A stretch of DNA of 64,000 nucleotides from Echinarachnius parma (lineage: Eukaryota; Echinodermata; Echinoidea; Clypeasteroida; Echinarachniidae). The stretch is taken from positions 1-64,000 of the forward strand of contig JBAMJV010010035.1 in assembly GCA_037951105.1 (NCBI GenBank). Reading direction: 5' to 3'. The notes beneath the pieces are model-generated. The model saw only the letters and a program-made list of their open reading frames with translations, had not been told where the DNA came from and searched no databases. Both the position numbers and the translations under genes were made by a program. Numbering within the stretch: the first letter of the stretch is position 1; each line of letters starts with the position of its first letter. Shown one piece after another: positions 54,930-64,000 of the stretch.

Positions 54930-56635
54930 TGTTATTATGTACTAAAGTCTGAATATCAATATTGTATAAAGTGGGATGAAATGTAAGCATACAGCCATGT
55001 ATTGTATACAGAAAAACATAATTGTCTACATATTTTCGATACGATTCATATTATTTCAGTAGATTACACATGTCAATGAAGCATGTCTTAGAATGTTTAA
55101 TTAATAATTGTAATACGATCATGTAAGTATACATAAACACAGAATTGTCCACAAATATTCAATACGATTCATATTATTTCAGAAAATTACATATTTTAAT
55201 GAAGCGTGTCTAAGCATGTTTAAATAATAATTGTTATACGATCATATAAGTTACTTTATTCATTATAGTGATCCATCAACTTTATGACATTTTTTCCAAA
55301 AGTCATATGTGAGACAACAATTATATACCAATACAATGGTAATATTCCCCCGACTGATGCGTAAATATGTAAGCAATAAAATGTTCGAAAATAAAACTGT
55401 CTGTCGCTGACACAATTAATCCGTATGTAATATCTATGGTAAATATGCTGCACCACGTCGTGCACTCCGTACGCAAATGAGCGTATAGCTACACCAGCGT
55501 AACGGGCCGAACTGTTGCTGAATGTAGGCCCAATGTCCGAGTCAGCGACATAAATAAACATTTCAATTGATATATTTCTGAATTTAACGATACTAAGGTT
55601 GGGATTTTTAAACAAAAGCCCTTTGTTATACTATTTCAACAATACTAATCAATTAGTTTGGCCAATAAAGTTATTTTCGAGAATATTCCCAAAACGAGCA
55701 TTTGGTTTTAAGGTTAACTGTGTATCAAAACCGGCATCATTTAGCGTTATCCAGTTAATTGTGTATTTTTGTAGAAAATTGCAAATTTATAAAACGATGT
55801 GATTTGAATTTTAGAGAATAAAAAAGGATCAAAGGTATAAATATTCTGATTTCTTTGACTTTATTCGTAGCATGAAGTTTGGATTTCCTTTGAAGTTTGT
55901 AGAAGATCAAATCAAAGATAGCCGTATGTAATTATATGTCAAGCCTACATGTAAATACCAAGATGGCTCAGACTCGTTGTGTAGTTTGTGTTCATAAGAA
56001 ATATTAATTACAATATGATTAGTATTGTAGAGCATTAGGCAGAACCAACAAGTTATCATTTATCAATTTTAATTTAAAAAAACATTGGCAGGGGTCTTCG
56101 CTGTTATGAAAAAATTCTTACATCAAGTCTTACTACTTAAATATACATGAATTATGATTTGGGGATTTGAAACGCTATACTCAAATGGTCCTCAAGCACA
56201 TAATGTGTCAGTCTGGGGCTTACCACCCGAGCCCACAATACTTTTCTCGGAAGTCGTCGCCAAAAGGAAACAGTCCCCTAAATCCCATGTTGAAGACACC
56301 CCACGACGTACTCCTTTTTCCTCACCCATTCCTCCAAAGATGATGTCTATTAGAAATGGTGCCTAGTATACCCCATCTACGGAAAACGAATCCCTGTCGC
56401 CAATCCCCATTCAAATTCCCTTGTCGAGCAAGACGCTACCTTCTTCTTCTCGCCTTTCCTTGATTCCGCCGCCCACTCTTTCTCTCCCGTCTCATTCAAT
56501 CCGACTGACGGACCCGCCCTCACCCGCCCCAACCATTGATCTTGTTTCAGACTCTCAATCTCCCCGCTCCCATCCTTAGTCAGACCATATCCTAATTGAC
56601 CCTCACTCCTAACTCTATACGGACTTCAAGCCCAC
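54930..56635. other. non-coding 3' flank
   Basis: No gene. A ~60-base phrase repeated at about 55,030 and 55,155 (ATACGATTCATATTATTTCAG) marks a small tandem duplication of ~125 bases. A 119-codon minus-strand frame at 55,256-55,615 has no recognisable domain and overlaps a dispersed repeat. Confidence 0.45.
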
Positions 56636-56639
56636 CTTT

Positions 56640-56990
56640 AACGGACTAAGTAACATTGTCCAAATCCTCAAAACTTACTTGGAACTCTCATACCTTATCA
56701 TATTCATATCAACAATACAAGCACGGGACAGGTTTAGATTTTTCAAATGTCCATTTTGTTCAAAAGGTATTTACGATTAAAGTGTTCAGATATGAAATTG
56801 TCTACGGGATAATTTCATGCCGTGTACAGTGAGTTAGTGTGTCATCACTTTGCATGTTTGCATCTCAGCCAAAAAACATCAAATTAACGTGAAAGTTTCA
56901 CACATTGCCTTTTGGACAATATCAGATCACTCCAATACACATTTGTATTAATCACTCATCACTCTTTGCATTTGCCAACAAAGTTAATAG
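56640..56990. mobile_element. MITE family A copy
   Basis: TTTAACGGACTAAGTAACATTG to AACAAAGTTAATAGATCAACC. Confidence 0.55.
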
Positions 56991-58280
56991 ATCAACCCAT
57001 TCTTCCACACTGTGGGAGGACTCGATCGGTTACCACGGACGATGAATTGGTGGACTGGGCATCATCCTTCACGTCAAGCCAAGGAGTCTCTCTAATAACG
57101 AACTGTTAAAATTCGTGAGAGTGGTCAAGGCTAGGAGAAAGCCTGCCGAGGTGGCCAAGGAATTTACGCCAACCATTGCCGGTCTGATCAAGCGGTAACG
57201 GCCTTGAGAAACTCTTCCCTTTAAAGACCCAACGTGATTTATTTGTAATATTATGATTCCAATGGGGCATACTTTGGTTTTGCTTTTGTTTTTGTTTTGT
57301 CTATCATTTTCAACAACTATGTCATTATTTTCCTCTCAACACTGAAAGCTCTCCCTCCTCCATCTCCTCTAATGTTGACAATTTAGTTTTTGATTCAAAT
57401 ATGTTTTTATTCTCGAAGCTCTTCCTGTTGGTCTTCATGGGCTTCATTTACCACTATTTGTGCGCCTGGGCGCTAGTATCGTGGGGTGGCCACTTTTTTT
57501 AAGAAGGGCATATTCAAGTTGAGACTATTTTTGTTTCACCTTGTCAATGTTTTAATTATTCAGGCTGATAATTTGGCTGTGCATGCTCTAGATTGTCTTG
57601 AGGCTCATGTAAGTCTCGCGCACTTGGTAAAATTATAATTGGAGGAAACTTTAACTGCACTTTGAAGGTTACATAGTTGTATAGCTCTGCTTTCTATGGT
57701 GCTTGGCGACGAATGCATCCCGAGGAAAAGATTTTTTTATTGGCAAAGGAATAGTCCCCATATGGGGCTTCATACGCTAAACTATATTGTGTTTTACGGT
57801 ATGTCATATGGTTGAATGTCATATGTACATTCTTCTTGCATTTTACCTTTCTCCCTTTCAGACCATGTCCCGTTTTCAGTGTGCTAACGAGACTGACTCA
57901 AGCTTTTCTCTATATGTTTAATCCTTAGAAATCCAACTCTTCGTCTAAAATTAGTTCTAACATTCGTTATCTATCAGGTGTCATCAACTAATAAGACCAG
58001 GGACACATAAAGGCTCATGTGAGGAATTTCTATGAAAGCCTTTATAGCCCTGCTCTCACTGATGAGATGTCTTGTGATGATATTTTGCCACATTTCGAGA
58101 GGTTAGACTCTCAAGTGGCTATAGACCTTGATAGCCCGTAAAACCTGATGAGGTTGGTGCTGCTGTTACACCGCTCGGTAAAAATAACTTACCTGGTGTT
58201 GATGGTTTATAGTCTGAATTTTTATCAAACCTTTTGGCCGCTTTTGAAAGGCGACCTTTTTTTCAGTCTTACAAATTGGC

Positions 58281-58628
58281 TTGGGTATTGGGCAACTTCC
58301 ACATTCATTCCGAAGGGGCATAATTACACTAATTTCTAAGATAAAAAAGGAGGGGGGTCGTTGGCAGATATGTGTAACTGGCGTCTTGTTTCTATCCGTA
58401 ATAATGATTAGAAGATTTTATAAAGTGCATGCTAATAAACAGAAGCTAGATATTGGTTATATTGTTGCTGTTGACCGATCATACTGTGTACCTATTCGCA
58501 CAATTTATGATAATTTGAATTTGATTCGAGATGCTATCAACTTTGCGAAAAAAACTAACTACCTTGCAGAAGTCAATCTTGATCAGAGGAAAGCTTTTGA
58601 TAATTTAGACCATCAATTTTGTTTTTAA
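58281..58628 (+). pseudogene. Tx1/L1-like reverse transcriptase fragment
   Basis: The longest open piece of the element (115 codons). It holds ITLISKIKKEGGRW (RT box 0/1), VDRSYCVPIRTIYDNLNLI and LDQRKAFDNLDHQF, where the catalytic Asp of box A would lie. The preceding part is in another frame. Not functional. Confidence 0.7.
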
Positions 58629-58710
58629 TCAATGAGTGCCATTGGTATTAATGAGTCTCTCATTGCTTATGTTAAACTTTGATATAATATAATGATGCTA
58701 TGGGTTAAGT

Positions 58711-59190
58711 AAAAAGGGTAGTTCACGACAAATTTGTTTGTGAGGTAATGAAAAACTGAGTGTAGAATTTGGCAGAGCACAAAATATTAATGACAGAATC
58801 AACTTGTTTGATCAAAATCGGTTCACAGACGGCTGAAATATCATAAATATGTAATTATTATGGGGCCATAATAATTCGATAATGTTTAACTGTTTGAACT
58901 TTACAAACATTTACTAAAGATGTTTTAAAATAATTGTTGATGATCGCTCTATTTAAACAAAACATCTCATGCACAATCGTTTTTATACAAAATGGTTAAG
59001 ACCAATGCGTTTTTAGAGGGCCCCTCTTGTATTTGAACGGCTCTTTTTAACAGGCGTTTTACTTAGTTGTTTGTAATTCGGTATACCTTTCTAGCATGGT
59101 AGAGTTATAACAACTATTTGGTATAGTTTGTAACGTTACGTTGCAGGTTTTGGTTACTAAATTTCAGTTTGAACTGTACTATCCCTTTAA
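58711..59190. mobile_element. MITE family B copy inside the Tx1-like RT
   Basis: AAAAAGGGTAGTTCACGAC to TGTACTATCCCTTTAA. Reverse-transcriptase-like sequence resumes directly after it (TGGATCCTTAACTGCTCC). Confidence 0.65.
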
Positions 59191-61194
59191 AATGTGTGGA
59201 TCCTTAACTGCTCCTTTTCGAGGCTGCCCTCCGTTGGACTTACTTTACTTCTTGGCTATTGAACTTTTTTTTTAATATGCTTAAAGTAAAAGAAAAGTAC
59301 AATGAGAATGATGAGCTTTTAGTTGCCTACACTAATGCATATTGTTGAGTGTCTGCCTACGCAGATAACATTTCTATTTTTGTAACAAATTATGTTATGG
59401 ATACTGTTTATACGATGTTCAGCAGATCTTCTACTGCTTGTCTAAATTATTAGAAATCTTTTGGAGTTTGGTCTGGGTCCAGACGGACAAATATGCCTCT
59501 CTGCTTCACGTGGAACAATGATGGTATGGTATGCTTTGTAGTTCACCTGGGTAATAGTATTAGTAATTTAGATACAAATTGTGAAAATTGCAAAGAAGAA
59601 TTAAATTAAAATCTATTTCGATGGAGTTCACTCTTTTGCAGTCTGTTTTGGATAAGGAATGTTAATGTAGTTAATATGTTAGCTGCTTCGTAGATTTGTC
59701 ATTTTTGCCGTCCTCTTTCCTCCAGAACGTACTATAAAAGAACTCCAGGAGATGCTTAGGGGCCTTGCAAAGTTAAAACAAATCCAAACATCCAAATCAA
59801 ATTTAGATAGTGCTCACCCTGCCACCCACCCACCCCCCTATCCAAACTGTTGTTTTATATTGTATCCAAAATGGCCCTGGACCCACCCACCCACTTCCAT
59901 CTTATTTGGATGTTTGGAATGTTTTAACTTTGTTAAGCTTTCTTCAACGCTTTTTGAACCTCCGTTCTCACCCTGCGTATGATTTATGTTCTTTAGTTGT
60001 AGAAGTTCCATATCGATGTTTAATTGTTTTGTATTGATTTTGTGCTGTAAATCTTCCTTGACTTTATAGTGAAGTTCTGCATGATGCTTGGAATTTATCT
60101 GGAGCTCGTCTCGAAACAACGACTACTATCAACCATGTTCCGTTGAACTATCCTCCCCTCCTGTCTTACTTATTAGATGACATTCTGATTTTCCATGCAC
60201 GACTCTTTGGAATCGAATTCGTCAAACAGACTGTCATCCTCACCGACGGCACTAAGAAATGTGCCGATGATTTCATCACCCACGCCATCTTAACATTTCC
60301 CTCGCGACGTCTCCTGGACCTCAAGTTCGCTCGCATACATCACGCTCTTTCAGTCACCCTTCCTGGACACTTCTCCGCTAGTGGACTTCGGCACTCGGTC
60401 TTCTTCATAACTCTTCCATTTATTGTGAAAAATTAATGACAATACATATATTCTCAACACGCCTGCTAACAAACTATATCGCATCTTCACTCGTGCAACT
60501 AACTCTCTGTATGCAACGTCACGCACTTATTGGCATGAAGTTGACCTTCACTGACCGTCCTCACGCAAAAACTAGACCAGGGTTTATCAGCTTCCTTCGG
60601 CCAAAAAAGATGGTGAAATTCAGGACAAGCTCATATACAGTGTTCTACCTTCCATCGCCGTTCTTCATCACCGCAACCCTGACCTTCCGTCATGTTGTGG
60701 ATTGTGTCATGGGAAAAACGGAACAATTACACACGTATTCATCCAATGACATCTCATCCAGCCTTGGACCTTCTTCATGTGTGCTGGTTTGCATTGTATC
60801 CTATGACCGGCATAATAATACTGTAAAGTCACTGTTAGCCACTCAACGAAGCGTATAGTCAGATGATAAATCGAAATGTTAACCTGTAATTGTATATAAT
60901 TTAAGATAAATTCATTTTGTATATAATTCAAGGCGCCTAGAAACAATTTTATATTAGTGGCTATAGAAATCGAACATATAAATATTATTAGTCTCATAAT
61001 TATCATTATTATTTTGTTTATTATTCCGTTTCTTCATCATCGATGTCTATGTTTTGGCTTTAGTTGTGCGGAAAGTTTTGAATCCTCGACAAAGTACATT
61101 AAATGCTTTCGCCGATCGCTCGAGCAAAACAAGTTTGTATAGCTGAAAGATTATCTTCATAATTGAAAAATAAATTAAATACTGTATTTAATAT

Positions 61195-61553
61195 AATAAT
61201 AATAATAATAATAATATCCAATTTTTATATAGCGCTTATCACGATTGATAAATCATCTCTAAGCGCTTTACAATTGTATTATTACCCCGGTCATAGGATA
61301 CAATGCGAACCAGCACACATTGTGTGCACCATCTCCACTCCCTGGGGAGTATTCCTTCCAAGCGCTCAGTGGGCTCAAGAAAATCGTTCACATAAAGGCT
61401 TTCACCTCCTACCGGTCCCCATTTATACACCTGGGTAGAGAGCAGCAATAGTGGATGAATTGTCTTGCCGAAGGACAAACGCGGTGGGCAGGGTTCGAAC
61501 CCGGGATCTCACGATTGGAAAGCGCGCGCTCTACCAATGTTGCCACACCACAT
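61195..61553 (-). mobile_element. tRNA-derived SINE, near full length
   Basis: Minus strand: tRNA-like head with GGTAGAGCGCGCGC and B box GGGTTCGAACCC (61,489-61,500 region), then a body with CCCAGGTGTATAAATGGGGA, ending GCGCTATATAAAAATTGG and (ATT)n tail (+ strand AATAATAATAATAATAAT). Confidence 0.8.
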
Positions 61554-61998
61554 CCACAAATCCACAATATAACATGAAAAAGATCTGTCATCTGGACATG
61601 TCATCTTCGGACGCAAAAAAAGCGCAGTTTGGTTTTTCCGGTCAGCATGGTCATCATCAAATCATCAAATGATCAGTTTTCCAAAATGACACAGAACCTG
61701 TTTCTCAGTTCATAATGTTTGTTGTTGCTTTATTCTACTAAATAAATGTAAAGTGAACGTAATCGAAAGTAACAATATTCTTACATGATGCCTGTTTATA
61801 ACATGTACACGAAGAGTGCATATTACCAACAAATCAATACAAATATTGTTACAAATTCGAGACTAAGAACATTCCAAGAAATGCTTCATTTAAATATCAA
61901 AATGTAATATACTAAAAGAATTTAAATTGACTATAAAAAATATATATGTACATGTATATTACTCTGTTTTCCTGTATACATATTGTATGCGGATATTT

Positions 61999-62530
61999 TA
62001 TGGGATAGTTCAGTTTTGGTCAAGCATCATGTTTAGCAACTTTGAACTTGTAATATATCATTAAAAGCTAACAGTTATAATTCAATGATGCTGTAATGGT
62101 AGTAAACATATAAACCGTTAAGTAACAGGGTTGTGTTCAATCAAAAAGCAGCCATTAATACAAGAGGGCGCCCTCCAGACACTTAAAGTCAAAACTAAAT
62201 TCATCGAAATATTATGTGATTGTGATGTTTGGTTAAAATAATTATTCAATAGAGAGATCATCCCAAATGAATACAACCATCTTGGTATATTTTTAAAATG
62301 TAAAGGATTTTTAAGTATTTTCCTCAATTATTGAAGAAAACTTGGTCCCAACATATTCCGATCGGATATATGTATGGACATTTTCGCTGTTTCTGTTTGA
62401 TCAAACAATGTTGATTCGAGCTTTTAGATTAAATGAGGTACTCTTCCAAATGCTACACTTAGTTTTTCATTACCTCTCCAAAAGATTATTTCTCGAGGCG
62501 CCCTCTAAACCAAAATTGAACTACCCCTTT
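61999..62530. mobile_element. MITE family B copy
   Basis: TGGGATAGTTCAGTTTTGG to CAAAATTGAACTACCCCTTTAA, about 530 bases, reverse orientation relative to 52,983. Confidence 0.7.
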
Positions 62531-62531
62531 A

Positions 62532-63210
62532 AATTGCAACGCACTTATTACCATATTGAAATTCAATCTTGGTTACATAACATATATAGCGACTGTATTG
62601 GTATATGATTGAAATCTCAAATGTCTCTTGAAGTTAAAGACAAATCTCATGAAGTTAATGGATCACGGTAATGAAAGATGCAATTTATATGATTATATGA
62701 AAATATCCAATTAAACATGCCAAGAAGAGCTCCATTATACATAATTTGAATCGGCTTGAAAATATATACATAATTATGTTTTCCTTATGATATACATGTA
62801 AATGTAAATTCACCCCACTTAATACCATATTGATATTCAATCTTGATTACATAACAACATCATTTGTAGCGATTATATTTATATTGGATTGATATCTCCA
62901 TTGGGAAATTGAGAAACATCTCTTTGAGAAGAATCTCATCAATTTAATGGATCACGTTAACAGGTAATAAAATTATGTAAATTAAATGAATATCTGAAAA
63001 TATCAAATTAAACATGCTATGAAATTATTCATTTTGATAACGAATTTAATGTAATAATTCGGATCGGCTAGACAAAATGAAGAAAATGCTGTGTGCCTAT
63101 ATGCAATATGCCTGTATTTGATTTTACTTTCTACCATAAAGATATTCATTCTTGAGTACATAAAAAGAAAGCTATTATATTGTAATTGATATAAGGCATG
63201 TATTACAAAT
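62532..63210. repeat. ~290-base tandem repeat, about 2.3 copies
   Basis: ACCATATTGAAATTCAATCT at 62,550 recurs as ACCATATTGATATTCAATCT at 62,825 and ACCATAAAGATATTCATTCT at 63,135. Later phrases (AATGGATCACG, CCAATTAAACATGC, TCGGCT) repeat in the same order. AT-rich, non-coding. Confidence 0.75.
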
Positions 63211-63361
63211 ATACTGTTGAATATATTGTCAATAATAAAGAGATTACACCACTATCCTGAATATAGAAGAAAGGGAATTATTATATACTGTATAATGTTG
63301 TCAATAATATAGTGATTATATCCTACTAACATGGAATTACCAAATACTGAAGTATCTATTG

Positions 63362-63945
63362 TAGGGGTAATTGAGTTTTGTATACTGAAGAGAGCGCAGT
63401 TTTGGTCAAAATAAATGTTAGTAACCCATACCTGCATCATTACATTACAAACTAATAGTTATAACTCCACCATGCTCGAAAAGTATAAAACACTACAAAC
63501 TAATGAGGAAAATTATGCCTGTGATCATTCGAAAAGATCTGTCGCAGTACAAGAAAAAAACTGTTAAAAGAGCAATTCAAACTGAGGAGAGAGCTCTCTA
63601 AAACTTTACTGGTTCAACCATATTTAACACAAAGTTGTATTTTGTTAATATAATGATTAAATAGAGAACTCATCAGCAAAATATTCAAAAACACCTTTTG
63701 TACATTTTTGAACAGTGTAAGCATTTCTTTTCAACGCCTGGTTCAAAATAATTGAATTATTACGGGGCCCCAAAATTAATTACTAATGGTTATATTTATA
63801 GATATTTCAACCGTCTCTGAACCGATTTTGATGAAATAAAGTTTATTCTGTCATTACAATTGTATGCTCTTTCAAATTTGACACTTTATGTTTTATTATC
63901 TCACAAAAAGTATTTGTGCGCCCTAAATGCCAAAACTCAACAATC
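63362..63945. mobile_element. MITE family B copy
   Basis: GTAGGGGTAATTGAGTTTTG to GCCAAAACTCAACAATCACA, with internal family phrases (CTCCACCATGCTCGAAAAGT, TTATTCTGTCATTACAATTG). Confidence 0.6.
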
Positions 63946-64000
63946 ACATATACGTTGCTGTTACAAAATTGATATTGTGGGGCCCCCCAAAAAAGTAACC

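Larger units (their letters stand above)
52840..54930. repeat. decayed periodic array around TAGTATAATCACTTTGTTAT
   Basis: About ten degenerate copies of a phrase like TTGTAGTATAATCACTTTGT are scattered at roughly 52,850, 53,570, 53,645, 53,715, 53,850, 54,000, 54,160, 54,235, 54,850 and 54,900. A longer unit, with TATCCAGATTCATATCCAGA and TATACAGTTACATAT, occurs at about 53,930 and 54,775. Two family B MITEs interrupt the array. Confidence 0.55.
57010..60860 (+). mobile_element. Tx1/L1-like LINE, heavily degraded
   Basis: Remnants in order along the + strand: endonuclease-type IIIGGNFNCTL at about 57,630-57,660 and SDHVPF at about 57,860; reverse-transcriptase LPGVDGL (about 58,190), RSYCVPIRTIYDNLNLIRD and LDQRKAFDNLDHQ (58,470-58,620), AYADNISIFV (about 59,357-59,386); and a zinc-knuckle-like CCGLCHGKNGTITHVFIQ at about 60,693-60,750. 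Tx1-type elements have this order and the xSYCVPxRxIxDNLxLIRD wording. Many stops and shifts occur, and a MITE splits the RT. Confidence 0.7.

Noticed and set aside
55256-55615. 119-codon minus-strand frame as a possible gene
   Set aside because: No recognisable domain; part of it is a dispersed repeat phrase also seen near 21,900.

Overview
The window is invertebrate animal nuclear DNA: spliced genes with GT-AG introns, AT-rich introns packed with MITEs, hAT-like, LTR, LINE and SINE copies, and a short TTAGGG telomere-type tract. The one clear gene is a giant scavenger-receptor cysteine-rich (SRCR) receptor. SRCR families of this kind are strongly expanded in echinoderms, amphioxus and hemichordates, so I infer a marine invertebrate deuterostome, most likely an echinoderm. 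The species cannot be named from the sequence.

The gene runs on the + strand from at least 4,899 to 51,665. I count 19 exons that each encode exactly one SRCR domain. All are bounded by AG/GT sites and all are phase 1-1. They are followed by a Thr/Pro/Gln stalk, a transmembrane exon (50,631-50,721) and a tyrosine-rich cytoplasmic exon ending in TAA (51,278-51,665). Joining all 21 exons leaves one open frame of about 2,137 residues. No signal peptide or start codon is recognisable upstream, so the 5' end probably lies outside the window. Domains 1-4 and 5-8 form a tandem duplication of a four-exon block, with the introns also homologous. Domains 9-19 are more diverged.

The introns record many transposon insertions. 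From 6.4 to 11.1 kb, a TTAA-type MITE is interrupted by another MITE and by a CR1/Jockey-like LINE, which itself carries an RTE-like LINE flanked by a 12-bp target duplication. From 25.1 to 38.5 kb, the intron between domains 8 and 9 holds a nest: a hAT-like element (8-bp target duplication) split by a minus-strand, non-coding LTR retrotransposon arranged LTR-internal-LTR-internal-LTR. One internal region is split by a second hAT-like element (8-bp duplication, empty site in the sister copy), and that element contains a 272-bp fourth element. A near-identical 1,980-bp tandem duplication overlies the nest. Three long-arm foldback elements (18.1, 39.4 and 44.6 kb) also lie in introns.

The flanks are repeat-derived. 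At 1.4-3.1 kb is a broken LINE with an (AAAT)n tail. Beyond the gene (52-64 kb) lie a decayed periodic array, MITEs, a degraded Tx1/L1-like LINE with endonuclease, reverse transcriptase and zinc-knuckle remnants, a tRNA-derived SINE and a ~290-bp tandem repeat. No functional RNA gene, CRISPR array or prokaryotic feature was seen.
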